Assembly (NCBI RefSeq): GCF_016742955.1
Contig: NZ_JABBYC010000006.1
Location: 62,001 to 126,000 of the forward strand
DNA from: Myceligenerans indicum
GTDB lineage: Bacteria; Actinomycetota; Actinomycetes; Actinomycetales; Cellulomonadaceae
Direction: 5' to 3'
DNA length: 64,000 bases
The position numbers and the translations under genes were made by a program. Below, in pieces: positions 22,099 through 31,309 of this stretch (position 1 is its first letter; every line of letters starts with the position of its first letter). Below the pieces are notes generated by a model, which was not told the DNA's origin, searched no databases, and saw only the letters and a list, made by a program, of their open reading frames with translations.

Positions 22099-23613
22099 AT
22101 GCGTATGCGATACCCCCGCCCCGCGCGCGCCCTCGCGGTCGCCGCGGCGGCGGCGCTCGCGGCCGCGTCGTTCGGCATCTCAGCGAGCGCCGCAACAATC
22201 GACGAGCCCACCTCGACGCCCGTCCCGATCGTCACGCCCGACGGCGAGACGTTCTCGTACGTCGTCAACGCCAGGCACGCGAACCCGGGGTTCACCCGCC
22301 TGGTGGAGCGAGCGGTCCGGGCGGCCGGTGGCGTCGTCGTCCAGTCCTGGCCTCAGATCGGCGTGGTCGTGGCGCATTCGACGAACGGCTCGTTCCGGGA
22401 CGACGTCGTCTCGGGCCACGGCCGCTGGGCGATCGACTCGGTCGGCGCGACGCGCACCGCCTCGCCGGTCGAGGGCACGCCCGCAGCGGTCGTCGGGACG
22501 GATGCCCTGCGCGCGCCGTCGCTGCGGGCGAGCACGGACGCGGGCGCGGCGACGGCGGACGCCGCTGCGGACGAGGAGTTCACCGCGATGGTCACCGAGG
22601 ACCCTCGTGAGGCCGAGCAGTGGGACATGTCGATGATCCAGGCCGATGCGGCGCACGAGATCACCGACGGCTCGCCCGATGTGGTGGTCGGCATCCTGGA
22701 CAGCGGCATCGAGGCGGATCACCCGGACCTGGTGGGCCAGGTGTCCGAGGACCTGTCGGTGAACTGCACCGACGCGGGACGCCCGGACACCTCGGCCGAG
22801 GGCTGGTGGCCGACGACGTCGTCCCACGGGACGCACGTGGCCGGCACCGTGGCCGCGGCGCGCAACGGCACAGGGATCGTGGGCGTGGCGCCCGGGGTGA
22901 CGCTGGCATCGGTCAAGGTCGTCAATGACCAGGGCTACATCTTCCCCGAGTACGCGATCTGCGGGTTCATGTGGGCCGGCCTCAAGGGCATGGACGTGAC
23001 GAACAACAGCTACTACATCGACCCGTTCATGTACTGGTGCTCGGACCAGCCGGACCAGTACGCCGCGAAGGAGGCGGTGCGGCGCGCGGTGGACTTCTCC
23101 ACGCACCGGGGCGTGGTGCACGCCGCGGCGGCCGGCAACGCGGCCACGGACCTGGCGACGAACACGAGCGACAGCACCAGCCCGAACGACTCCGAGGCGA
23201 TCGACCGCGTCATCAACTCGGGCTGTGAGGACATCCCGACCGAGCTCGACGGCGTGGTGACCGTGTCCGCGCTCGACTCCGAGGCGAACCTGTCGTACTT
23301 CTCCAACCGTGGCCTCGGCGAGATCGACGTGGCAGCGCCCGGATCGCGGATCCTGTCCACGGTGACGGGTCACGGGTACGCGTTGTACAGCGGAACGTCG
23401 ATGGCCTCCCCGCACGTGGCGGGCGTCCTGGCGCTCATGAAGTCGGCGCACCCGGACTGGTCGCCGCAGCTCATGGAGCAGGAGATCCGTCTCCAGGCCG
23501 AGGACCACGAGTGCGGTCCGGTCGATCGCGGCCCGGAGTGCGTGGGTTCCCTCGAGGTGAACTCCTTCTACGGTGACGGCATCGCGGACGCCCTGGAGGC
23601 GGTCGGCCGCTGA
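22099..23613 (+). CDS. Secreted subtilisin-like serine protease (S8)
   Basis: A secreted S8 peptidase of 504 residues. The N-terminus is a Sec signal peptide (about 1-33, ending ASA-A). An inhibitor-like propeptide (about 40-170) precedes the catalytic domain. The triad is Asp201 (ILDSGIEADHPDL), His243 (SHGTHVAGT) and Ser434 (GTSMASPHVAG). The oxyanion region is seen in HAAAAGNAAT. The ATG at 22099 has GGGAG 5 bases upstream; a second ATG is at 22105. The 226-base upstream spacer contains an AT-richer stretch (22000-22050) likely to hold its promoter. A strong hairpin follows. Confidence 0.93.
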   Translation: MRMRYPRPARALAVAAAAALAAASFGISASAATIDEPTSTPVPIVTPDGETFSYVVNARHANPGFTRLVERAVRAAGGVVVQSWPQIGVVVAHSTNGSFRDDVVSGHGRWAIDSVGATRTASPVEGTPAAVVGTDALRAPSLRASTDAGAATADAAADEEFTAMVTEDPREAEQWDMSMIQADAAHEITDGSPDVVVGILDSGIEADHPDLVGQVSEDLSVNCTDAGRPDTSAEGWWPTTSSHGTHVAGTVAAARNGTGIVGVAPGVTLASVKVVNDQGYIFPEYAICGFMWAGLKGMDVTNNSYYIDPFMYWCSDQPDQYAAKEAVRRAVDFSTHRGVVHAAAAGNAATDLATNTSDSTSPNDSEAIDRVINSGCEDIPTELDGVVTVSALDSEANLSYFSNRGLGEIDVAAPGSRILSTVTGHGYALYSGTSMASPHVAGVLALMKSAHPDWSPQLMEQEIRLQAEDHECGPVDRGPECVGSLEVNSFYGDGIADALEAVGR

Positions 23614-23627
23614 CGCGCCGGACGGAC

Positions 23628-23675
23628 GACGAGCACGGCCGTGGTTGCCTGGAGGCAACCACGGCCGTGCTCGTC
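23628..23675. terminator. Bidirectional terminator between the subtilase and cysN
   Basis: A perfect 22-base inverted repeat (23628-23649 with 23654-23675) with a 4-base loop lies between two convergent genes. It can terminate transcription from both sides. Confidence 0.85.
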
Positions 23676-23694
23676 GGAGCAGGCGCCGTCGGCG

Positions 23695-25023
23695 TCAGAA
23701 GGAGTGGGGCAGCCCGCCGACCATGCCCGCCGCGACGGTCTTGTTCGTGGACTCGTCCACCAGGATGAAGGATCCGGTCTGACGGTTCGTCTGGTACTTG
23801 TCGATGAACAGCGGCTGTGTCACTCGCAGCATGACACGGGCGATCTCGTTGAGCTTGATCTCGCCGGCGTCCTCGTCGCGGTGCAGCGTGTTCACGTCCA
23901 CGCGGTAGTTGATGCTCTTGACCATGGCCCGCGCCCACCGGGTGGTGTGCTTGATGGCGTACTTCTTGCCCGGCGTCAGCGACGCGGCCTCGTCCATCCA
24001 GCAGATCTGGGCGTCCACGTCCTGAGTGACCGTCGGCGAGTTGTTCGGGCGGCAGATCATGTCGCCCCGGGAGATGTCGATCTCGTCGGTCAGCCGCACG
24101 GTCACGGACATCGGCGGGTACGCCTCGTCGACCGGGCCGTCGGCGGTGTCGATCGACTCGATCGTGGACTCCAGGCCCGAGGGCAGTGCGAGCACGCGGT
24201 CGCCCGACTTCATCACGCCGGACGCGACGGTGCCCGCGTAGCCGCGGTAGTCGCGCGTGTCGTTCTGCTGCGGCCGGATCACGTACTGCACCGGGAAGCG
24301 CACGTCCATCAGGTTGCGGTCCGAGGCGACGTGCAGCCGCTCCAGGTGGCTGAGCAGCGTCGTGCCCTCGTACCAGGTCATGTTCTCCGAGCGGTCCACG
24401 ACGTTGTCGCCCTTGAGCGCGGACACCGGGATGAACGTCATGTCCGGCACCCGCAGCCGGGCGGCGAACTCCGTGAACTCGCTGCGGATGTTCTCGAAGA
24501 CCTCCTCCGAGTAGTCCACGAGATCCATCTTGTTCACGCACACCACCACGTGGGGCACGCCCAGCAGCGTGGCGAGGAACGTGTGCCGGCGCGACTGCTC
24601 CACCACGCCCTTACGGGCGTCCACGAGGATCAGCGCCACGTCCGCGGTCGACGCGCCCGTGACCATGTTCCGCGTGTACTGGATGTGTCCCGGGGTGTCC
24701 GCGATGATGAACTTGCGCCTGGGCGTGGCGAAGTAGCGGTACGCCACGTCGATGGTGATGCCCTGCTCGCGCTCGGAACGCAGCCCGTCGGTCAGCAGCG
24801 CCAGGTCCGTGTAGTCGTTGCCCCGGTCCTTGCTGACCTGCTCCACCGACTCGAGCTGGTCCTCGAAGATCGTCTTGGAGTCGAACAGGAGACGCCCGAT
24901 CAGCGTCGACTTGCCGTCGTCCACCGAACCCGCGGTCGCGAACCGCAGGAGGTCCGTCGAACCGGCCTCGTACACGCCGGGCTGCGCGACCGCGCCCTCG
25001 GCGGGATCCGTCGCCGTCGTCAT
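23695..25023 (-). CDS. cysN: Sulfate adenylyltransferase GTPase subunit CysN
   Basis: GTPase subunit of ATP sulfurylase; GTP hydrolysis drives formation of adenosine 5'-phosphosulfate (APS) by CysD. The 442-residue protein has G1 SVDDGKST, G3 DTPGH and G4 NKMD, plus the elongation-factor-like C-terminal barrels. It carries no fused APS kinase; that function is supplied by the separate gene at 27.9-29.2 kb. Its ATG shares one base with the cysD stop (TGATG), so the two are translationally coupled. Confidence 0.96.
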   Translation of the reverse strand: MTTATDPAEGAVAQPGVYEAGSTDLLRFATAGSVDDGKSTLIGRLLFDSKTIFEDQLESVEQVSKDRGNDYTDLALLTDGLRSEREQGITIDVAYRYFATPRRKFIIADTPGHIQYTRNMVTGASTADVALILVDARKGVVEQSRRHTFLATLLGVPHVVVCVNKMDLVDYSEEVFENIRSEFTEFAARLRVPDMTFIPVSALKGDNVVDRSENMTWYEGTTLLSHLERLHVASDRNLMDVRFPVQYVIRPQQNDTRDYRGYAGTVASGVMKSGDRVLALPSGLESTIESIDTADGPVDEAYPPMSVTVRLTDEIDISRGDMICRPNNSPTVTQDVDAQICWMDEAASLTPGKKYAIKHTTRWARAMVKSINYRVDVNTLHRDEDAGEIKLNEIARVMLRVTQPLFIDKYQTNRQTGSFILVDESTNKTVAAGMVGGLPHSF

Positions 25024-25925
25024 CAGAAGTAGCCTTCCTTCTTGCGGTCCTCCATGGCGGCCTCGCTCACCTTGTCGTCGCCCCGCGTCGCGCCGCGCTC
25101 GGTCAGGCGCACCGCGGCGACCTCCTCGACGATCTGACGCAGCGTGGTCGCCTCCGACTCGACGCAGGCGGTGAGGTTGGCGTCCCCGACGGTGCGGTAG
25201 CGGGTACGCCGGACCTCCGCGGTCTCGCCGTCCTTGAGCGGGGTGAACTCGTTGACCTCGTACAGCATGCCGTTGCGGCTGACCACCTCACGCTCGCGCG
25301 CGAGGTACAGGTCCGGGAGGTCGATCTCCTCGGCCTCGATGTACGACCAGATGTCGAGCTCGGTCCAGTTCGACAGGGGGAAGACCCGGATCGACTCACC
25401 CATGTGGACGCGGCCGTTGTAGAGGTTCCAGATCTCCGGACGCTGGTTCTTCGGGTCCCACTGGCCGAAGTCGTCGCGGAAGGAGAACACCCGCTCCTTG
25501 GCGCGTGCCTTCTCCTCGTCACGGCGGCCGCCGCCGAAGGCCGCGTCGAAGCCGTGCTTCTCCAGGGCTTCGAGGAGAACCGGGGTCTGGATCCGGTTGC
25601 GCGAGCCGTTCGGCTCCTCCCGCACCAGGCCACGGTCGATCGCCTCCGGGACGGAGGCCACGACCAGCTGCACCCCGAGGCGCTCCGACCACCGGTCACG
25701 GCAGTCCAGGACGGTCTGGAAGTTCAGGCCGGTGTCCACGTGCAGGATCGGGAACGGGATCCGCGCCGGTGCGAACGCCTTGGCCGCCAGGTGCAGCATG
25801 ACGATGGAGTCCTTGCCGCCGGAGAACATCAGCACGGGGCGCTGCATCTCCGCGACCACCTCGCGCATGATGTGGATGGCCTCAGCCTCCAGGCTGCGCA
25901 ACTGGCTCAGGACGTGACTCTTCAC
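25023..25925 (-). CDS. cysD: Sulfate adenylyltransferase catalytic subunit CysD
   Basis: Forms APS from ATP and sulfate as a CysDN complex. The 300-residue length is normal. The PP-loop for ATP binding is SGGKDS near residues 35-40, and the family segment LEAEAIHIMREVVAEMQRP is at the N-terminus; GESIRVFPLSNWTELDIW is also typical. The GTG at 25925 starts 3 bases after the cysQ stop. Gene order cysQ-cysD-cysN forms a compact operon. Confidence 0.96.
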   Translation of the reverse strand: MKSHVLSQLRSLEAEAIHIMREVVAEMQRPVLMFSGGKDSIVMLHLAAKAFAPARIPFPILHVDTGLNFQTVLDCRDRWSERLGVQLVVASVPEAIDRGLVREEPNGSRNRIQTPVLLEALEKHGFDAAFGGGRRDEEKARAKERVFSFRDDFGQWDPKNQRPEIWNLYNGRVHMGESIRVFPLSNWTELDIWSYIEAEEIDLPDLYLAREREVVSRNGMLYEVNEFTPLKDGETAEVRRTRYRTVGDANLTACVESEATTLRQIVEEVAAVRLTERGATRGDDKVSEAAMEDRKKEGYF

Positions 25926-25928
25926 TCC

Positions 25929-26810
25929 TCAAGCACCTTCCTTGCTCATCGATGCGACTTTCGACTCGACACCGACGGAGTCGAGCAGCTCGCGAAGCCG
26001 CGCAGCGAGTGCCGGGTGACACACGAACAGATCCGGGAGCCACGGGCTCTCCCGGTTGTACTCGAGTGGTGTCCCGTCCAGACGGGTGCACACGAGTCCG
26101 CGAGCCTGCGCCACCGCGACCGGTGCCGCCGAGTCCCACTCGTACTGCCCGCCGCCGTGGACGTAAGCGTCAACCGTACCCCCTACGACCGAGATCACCT
26201 TGACCCCGGCCGATCCCATGGGGACCAGCTCGATGTCGTCGCGCTCGGCGAGCGTGGCGACGAACTCCGGCGGACGGCTCCGGCTGGCCGCGATCCGCAG
26301 GGGCCGGTCGCCACGCAGCACGGTCTCCACGTCGTCGGGCCCGCCCGGCGTCGTGTCCGCCGTGGTCAGCGCGGCTCCTCGGCCCGGCAGGCCCACGGCC
26401 CCGACCGTCAGCCCCGCGCCGCGCTCCCAGAGGGCCACGTGCACGGCGAAGTCGTCGCGCCACTCGCCGTCCGGGCCGTCGGTACCGGTGTGGCGCTCCG
26501 CGAACTCGCGGGTGCCGTCCAGGGGGTCGATGATCCACACACGATCTGCACTCGTGCGCGACACATCGTCCTTCGCCTCCTCGGACAGCGTGGCGTCGTC
26601 CGGCCGGGCCGCGGCGAGGGCGCGCGCCAGCCAGTCCTGGGCGGCGGCGTCACCGGCGTCCTTGAGCGCCTTCGGGTCGAAGCCACCGCCCGCGGCGTCG
26701 ACGTCGCGGCGGAGTGCGAGCAGCACCTCCGCGGCCCCGTCGGCCAGGGCGTGCGCCAGAGCGGTGTCATCGAGTGACGCCGCAGGCAGGTGGGGTGAGG
26801 GCGAGTTCAT
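25929..26810 (-). CDS. cysQ: 3'(2'),5'-bisphosphate nucleotidase CysQ
   Basis: Hydrolyses 3'-phosphoadenosine 5'-phosphate (PAP), the by-product of sulfotransferases and PAPS reductase, to AMP. The 293-residue protein has the inositol-monophosphatase-family metal sites: SEEAKDD, WIIDPLDGTREF and EWDSAAPVAVA. ATG at 26810 has GGAG about 8 bases upstream and is preferred to a GTG-type upstream start. It leads the cysQ-cysD-cysN operon, divergent from the TauE-cysC pair. PAP removal fits a locus with sulfotransferases. Confidence 0.92.
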   Translation of the reverse strand: MNSPSPHLPAASLDDTALAHALADGAAEVLLALRRDVDAAGGGFDPKALKDAGDAAAQDWLARALAAARPDDATLSEEAKDDVSRTSADRVWIIDPLDGTREFAERHTGTDGPDGEWRDDFAVHVALWERGAGLTVGAVGLPGRGAALTTADTTPGGPDDVETVLRGDRPLRIAASRSRPPEFVATLAERDDIELVPMGSAGVKVISVVGGTVDAYVHGGGQYEWDSAAPVAVAQARGLVCTRLDGTPLEYNRESPWLPDLFVCHPALAARLRELLDSVGVESKVASMSKEGA

Positions 26811-26967
26811 CAGTCTCCAGCCGGCTCCGGGGCGCAATGACACCCCGGATCCCGCGCGCAGAACGCGAACGGGGGTGAAACCCGAGGTCGCGCCGAGGCT
26901 ACCATTCGACGATCACTGCCGCCGGTGGCAGACTGATGGTCGAGATCTCCGGCCGGAAAGGTAGGAA

Positions 26968-27936
26968 ATGATGGTCGACCTTCCCCTCGTCCTGGGCGGT
27001 CTGGTCGTCGGCTTCGTCGTCGGCCTGACCGGCATGGGCGGTGGCGCGCTGATGACACCCATGCTGATCTTCGTGTTCCGGGTCGATCCCCTCGTCGCGG
27101 TGTCTTCCGATGTCGTGGCCAGCCTGTTCATGAAGCCCGCCGGCGCGTGGGTGCACCTGCGGCGCCGCACCGTGAACCTGCCGCTCGTGGGCTGGCTCTG
27201 CCTGGGTTCCGTCCCGGCCGCGTTCTCCGGCGCCCTGCTGATCAAGGCCATCCCGTTCGGCGACCAGCTCGACACGGTGCTGCGCTACGTCCTGGGAGTC
27301 GCACTGCTGCTCGCCTCCTTCGGGCTGGTCGTGCGTGCCGTGCTGCAGATGGTCCGCGCCCGTTCCGCCTTCGGGGAAGGACCCGCGGCACCCAGCGCAC
27401 CCGAGCTCGTGGTGCGACCGCTGCCCACCGTGCTGCTCGGCGCCGTCGCAGGCCTCATGGTTGGCCTGACCTCGGTGGGCGCCGGCTCCGTCATCATCGT
27501 GATCCTGCTGCTCATGTACCCCGCGCTCAAGGCGTCCCAGGTGGTCGGTACTGACCTGGTCCAGGCCGTTCCCCTGGTCGCCGCCGCCTCCGTGGGACAC
27601 CTGCTGTACGGCGACTTCTCGCTGGGGCTGACGGTCTCGCTCCTGATCGGCGCGATCCCCGGGGCCTGGTTCGGCGCGCACGTCTCGAGTCGCGCACCGG
27701 GCGGGATCATCCGCCGGGCCCTGGCGATCCTGCTCCTCGCGTCCTCGCTCAAGTTGCTCGGTGCGCCGCTCTGGCTCGTCCTCGTGGCGGCCGGCAGTTC
27801 CCTGGTGGGTGGCAACCTGGTATGGGTCTGGGTGAGGCGCCGGCTCGCGACACCGGTCACGGAGCGGACGGCGCCCAGGACGCTCACCGCCCCGGACGAC
27901 CCCACCCGCATCGACGAATCGAGCCGCAAACCATGA
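26968..27936 (+). CDS. TauE/SafE family sulfite/sulfate permease
   Basis: Membrane transporter of 322 residues with about eight hydrophobic helices. It begins [27 protein letters not shown] and repeats a similar motif at [26 protein letters not shown], the two-repeat layout of the TauE/SafE family. Such proteins move sulfite, sulfate or organosulfonates; its coupling by ATGA to the APS kinase gene suggests sulfate uptake or related sulfur transport here. Two ATGs are adjacent (26968 and 26971) with AAGGTAGG upstream. Confidence 0.85.
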   Translation: MMVDLPLVLGGLVVGFVVGLTGMGGGALMTPMLIFVFRVDPLVAVSSDVVASLFMKPAGAWVHLRRRTVNLPLVGWLCLGSVPAAFSGALLIKAIPFGDQLDTVLRYVLGVALLLASFGLVVRAVLQMVRARSAFGEGPAAPSAPELVVRPLPTVLLGAVAGLMVGLTSVGAGSVIIVILLLMYPALKASQVVGTDLVQAVPLVAAASVGHLLYGDFSLGLTVSLLIGAIPGAWFGAHVSSRAPGGIIRRALAILLLASSLKLLGAPLWLVLVAAGSSLVGGNLVWVWVRRRLATPVTERTAPRTLTAPDDPTRIDESSRKP

Positions 27937-29150
27937 CCAGTTCCCCGACCCGTGTCCTGACCGACGACGAGCTCGACCTCCTCGAACTCGCCCTGGGCGG
28001 CGCCATCGAGCGTCTGCCGTTCGCCGGTCAGGGACCCGTCGTACTCACGGACACGGAGAACACACCGCTCGCCGAGGTGGCAGCCGACGGTTCCCTCACC
28101 CCGCTCAAGCCGATCGCCACGGCGCTCGGCCCGCAGTGGGACGAAGCACTGCGCGTCCCGGCACGGGACGTCGCGGCAGGCGCCGCCCCGGGGACGACGG
28201 CGGTGTGGCTGGCAGAGCCTCCGACGCTGGAGGACGCCACCGGGATCGCCGACGTCGCCTCGACGAACGACGTCGTCCTGCTCGTGCCCGTCTCCCGGCA
28301 CACAGAGCCGGGCACCGTGGGCGCGTCCGGGCTCACCCGGGCGGCACTCGGCATCGCCGAGCGGATCCAGGGATCGAACGGCCCTTCCCGTGACGCGACC
28401 CGCGTCGTCGTCGTCCCGTGGCCTCACGGGGAGCAGGCACCCGCTCCGTCGGACATCGCGGCCGCATACGGCGCGGAGCAGATTCTCGTGCCGCCCGCCG
28501 GACGGTCCGAGCGGACGCGAACCTCCCTGGCGGCGCTGCCGCGCGCCTACGCCGACGCGCTGCGACGCGTCTACCCCGAGACGTCCGCCCGCGAGGTGGA
28601 GCGGGCCGCCGCGGCCGGGCACCAGCAGGGCACGGTGGTCTTCTTCACTGGCCTGTCGGGTTCCGGCAAGTCGACGGTCGCGCGGGCGCTGGCAGCCGAA
28701 CTGGACGACGAGGGTCTGGGCACCACGCTGCTCGACGGCGACGCCGTGCGCCACCACCTGTCGAAGGGACTCGGATTCGACCGCGAGTCCCGGGAGACCA
28801 ACGTGGAACGGATCGGGTACGTCGCCTCACTGGTCGCCAAGCACGGCGGCATCGCCGTCGCCGCACCGATCGCGCCCTTCGCGTCGAGCCGGGCGGAGGT
28901 CCGCGCCCTGGCAGAGCGGGCGGGTGCACGATTCCTGCTCGTCCACATCAGCACGCCGCTCGAGGTCTGCGAGGCGCGCGACCGCAAGGGGCTCTATGCC
29001 AAGGCACGAGCGGGTGCCATCCCCGACTTCACCGGGATCTCGTCCCCGTACGAGACGCCGCTGGACGCGGACGTCGCGATCGACACCTCCCAGGTCGAGG
29101 TGCCGGAGGCGGTCGCCATCGTCCGCGCCCACCTGGGGCTGCCCGGCTGA
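27933..29150 (+). CDS. cysC: Adenylylsulfate kinase (CysC) with a long N-terminal domain
   Basis: The C-terminal half (from about residue 225) is APS kinase, converting APS and ATP to PAPS: P-loop GLSGSGKST near 241-249, [23 protein letters not shown], and [13 protein letters not shown]. The N-terminal ~215 residues lack the P-loop; their position resembles ATP-sulfurylase-like or PUA-type domains seen before CysC in some actinobacteria, but catalytic sulfurylase motifs were not recognised. At 405 residues it is about twice normal CysC length. ATG at 27933 overlaps the permease stop. It completes a CysD-CysN-CysC route to PAPS. Confidence 0.9.
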   Translation: MTSSPTRVLTDDELDLLELALGGAIERLPFAGQGPVVLTDTENTPLAEVAADGSLTPLKPIATALGPQWDEALRVPARDVAAGAAPGTTAVWLAEPPTLEDATGIADVASTNDVVLLVPVSRHTEPGTVGASGLTRAALGIAERIQGSNGPSRDATRVVVVPWPHGEQAPAPSDIAAAYGAEQILVPPAGRSERTRTSLAALPRAYADALRRVYPETSAREVERAAAAGHQQGTVVFFTGLSGSGKSTVARALAAELDDEGLGTTLLDGDAVRHHLSKGLGFDRESRETNVERIGYVASLVAKHGGIAVAAPIAPFASSRAEVRALAERAGARFLLVHISTPLEVCEARDRKGLYAKARAGAIPDFTGISSPYETPLDADVAIDTSQVEVPEAVAIVRAHLGLPG

Positions 29151-29153
29151 GAC

Positions 29154-29198
29154 AGCCGTCGTGGCCCTCTCCCCGTACCGGGAAGGGCCACGACGGCT
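29154..29198. terminator. Bidirectional terminator between cysC and the ABC transporter
   Basis: A perfect 15-base inverted repeat (29154-29168 with 29184-29198) with a 15-base loop that can pair further. It lies between convergent genes, 4 bases after the cysC stop. Confidence 0.8.
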
Positions 29199-29211
29199 CG
29201 GAACGAGCCGG

Positions 29212-30183
29212 CTACCCGACGGGCTTGTCGCCCTTGCCGCCGTTTCGCTTCTTGCGGGCACGAGGGCCGACACCACCGGCGCGTCCACCAGACTTGGTCC
29301 GCTTGTGCGCGCGCACGAACTTCTGGTACTCGGGAACCACCTCATCGGTGCTCCCGTCCATCACGATCTTGCCCTGGTGCAGCCAGATCACCCGCGTGCA
29401 CATGGCCTCCACCGTGCCGATGGAGTGACTCACCAGGAACACGGTGCCGGCGTCCTTGCGGATCTCCTCGATCCGTGCCCGGCTCCGTTCGCGGAACGCG
29501 GCGTCGCCCGTGGCCAGCGCCTCGTCCACCATCAGGATGTCCGGCCGTGCCGCCGAGGAGATCGCGAACCGCAGCCGCGCGCCCATGCCTGACGAGTAGG
29601 TCTTCATGGGCAGGTTCACGAACTCGCCGATGTCGGCGAAGTCCACGACCTCGTCGTACCGCTCCTCGACCTGCTTCTGCGTGAGGCCCAGGGCGAGCCC
29701 GCCGATCATGATGTTCCGCTCACCCGAAAGCTGCGGCATGAGCGCGGCATTGACGCCGAGCAGTGCGGGCTCGCCCGCAGCGTGCACGGAACCCTCCGTG
29801 GGCGGGATCAGACCGGCGATCGCTCGCAGCATCGTCGACTTCCCGGAGCCGTTGACCCCGACGATGCCGACGGACTCACCGTGCCGCACCACCATCGAGA
29901 CGCCGCGCACGGCGTGCACCTCGCTCACCGCGCCGACGTGTCGCGACCCTGACGTCACGAGCCGCTTGAGCAGGCTCTGCCGCCGCGGCGAAGCCTCCTG
30001 GACGTGCGCGCCGGCATCCGTGGCGCTCTTCGACTTCGCGCCCAGCACCCGGAACACGACATGGAGGTCGTCGACCACGAGCACCGGTGACCCGAGGGAT
30101 GGGACAGGCCGTTCGCCGTCGAGATCCTCCCGGTCGAACTCGAGATCGAGGTCCAGATCCAGGTGTGCGTCAGCCTCAGTCAC
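29212..30183 (-). CDS. Polysaccharide/teichoic-acid ABC exporter ATP-binding protein (Wzt/TagH-like)
   Basis: ATPase subunit of an ABC-2 exporter for undecaprenyl-linked glycan. Of 323 residues, the first 60 are acidic and variable. Walker A is GVNGSGKST, the signature is SSGMGARLR, Walker B is ILMVDEALATGD, and the H-loop is LVSHS; the segment LLGVNAALMPQLSGERNI is typical of the Wzt/TagH subfamily. The C-terminus is Lys/Arg/Gly-rich rather than a carbohydrate-binding Wzt domain. The GTG at 30183 overlaps the permease stop by 8 bases, so both subunits are cotranslated. Confidence 0.93.
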   Translation of the reverse strand: MTEADAHLDLDLDLEFDREDLDGERPVPSLGSPVLVVDDLHVVFRVLGAKSKSATDAGAHVQEASPRRQSLLKRLVTSGSRHVGAVSEVHAVRGVSMVVRHGESVGIVGVNGSGKSTMLRAIAGLIPPTEGSVHAAGEPALLGVNAALMPQLSGERNIMIGGLALGLTQKQVEERYDEVVDFADIGEFVNLPMKTYSSGMGARLRFAISSAARPDILMVDEALATGDAAFRERSRARIEEIRKDAGTVFLVSHSIGTVEAMCTRVIWLHQGKIVMDGSTDEVVPEYQKFVRAHKRTKSGGRAGGVGPRARKKRNGGKGDKPVG

Positions 30184-31153
30184 GACCGTACTTCTCCTCG
30201 CCTCGCCAGAACACGATGAAACCGAGCGCGAACGTGAAGATCGCCCACCCGATTCCCCAGTACCACATCGTCAGGTCCGGGGGGATCGTCTTCTCCTGCA
30301 TGATCATGGACCGCCCCAGGTACAGGTAGACGTGGCCCGGCTGGTACTCCATCACCATGCCGAACCACTCGGCGGACGGCGGCAACTTGTCCACGAAGCG
30401 AGTGATCGGGAAGATCGCACCCGAGGCGAACATCGCCAACCGCAGCACGAACGAGATGATGTTGTCCATGTCGGGTGTGGCCGCCGTGACCCGTGCCACG
30501 ATGAACGCCAGGCCCATGTTGAAGATCCACAGCAGGACGATGGCCAGCGGGAAGAGCGTCCACCACCAGGTGACCCGCACGGGCTCGTAGGCTGGGATGA
30601 ATCCGCTGAGCAGCACCATGACGACCATGACCCCCAGAGCAGGGATCAACGTCGCGAGCTGGGAATACACCTCGGAGATCGGCATCACGGCGCGCGGGAA
30701 GTGCAGGTTGCGCAGCAGACTGCTCTTCGAGGCGATCGATCGCGCTCCACCGTGCACGGACGTGTCGATGAACCGGAACATGAACGTCCCCATCACGATG
30801 AACGCCACGGTGTTGGCCACACCTCGGCTGGCCCCGAGAACCAGGCCGAAGATGACCACGTAGATGATCGCGTTGAGGAACGGGTTCAGCACGGCCCACA
30901 GCTGGCCGAGGTAGTTGTTCTGGTTCTTCGAGTACGCCGTCGACGCACCGAGAACGCGGATGAACTGCCAATGGCGGATGACGTCACGGATGTAGGACCA
31001 CAGAGGTGGGCGGACGCCCATCCGTGTCAAGCCGTTCTGCTCGGCAAGAGCCAGGCGTTCTTCGGACGTCAGGTCGAACTCGATCGGCTCCGGTGGCTGG
31101 GGCGGCTTCGGCCGCGCCTCAGCCGCGGCGCCCGCGGTCGTCGGAGTGGTCAC
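30176..31153 (-). CDS. Polysaccharide ABC exporter permease (Wzm/TagG-like)
   Basis: Membrane subunit of the glycan exporter, 325 residues. An N-terminal cytoplasmic region of about 85 residues precedes six transmembrane helices in ABC-2 style (LWAVLNPFLNAIIYVVIFGLVLG, then FMFRFIDTSVHGGARSIASKSSLLRNLHFPRAVMPIS). The latter segment is a hallmark of Wzm/TagG permeases. It starts with GTG at 31153 and is divergent from the glycosyltransferase gene at 31310. It likely exports the finished or lipid-linked glycan made by this locus. Confidence 0.92.
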   Translation of the reverse strand: MTTPTTAGAAAEARPKPPQPPEPIEFDLTSEERLALAEQNGLTRMGVRPPLWSYIRDVIRHWQFIRVLGASTAYSKNQNNYLGQLWAVLNPFLNAIIYVVIFGLVLGASRGVANTVAFIVMGTFMFRFIDTSVHGGARSIASKSSLLRNLHFPRAVMPISEVYSQLATLIPALGVMVVMVLLSGFIPAYEPVRVTWWWTLFPLAIVLLWIFNMGLAFIVARVTAATPDMDNIISFVLRLAMFASGAIFPITRFVDKLPPSAEWFGMVMEYQPGHVYLYLGRSMIMQEKTIPPDLTMWYWGIGWAIFTFALGFIVFWRGEEKYGRD

Positions 31154-31309
31154 GTGTACTTCTAACCCTGTCTACGTGGTGGACGCCGGGCCTGCCCGGC
31201 GGGTGCCATGGTACCCATCACACGCTACCCCGAGACGCGTCGCTCCCCGACCGATCGGGAGACCCACCAGCGCGAAGGCAGAGGCGGGACATGTGCCATC
31301 CTTGTACCG

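Noticed and set aside
22180-23658. 492-codon minus-strand frame opposite the subtilase
   Set aside because: Shadow of the S8 peptidase gene, whose catalytic triad is intact on the plus strand.
26811-26967. A sulfur-responsive riboswitch between cysQ and the permease
   Set aside because: The divergent spacer is short and GC-rich and shows no SAM-riboswitch-like conserved core.
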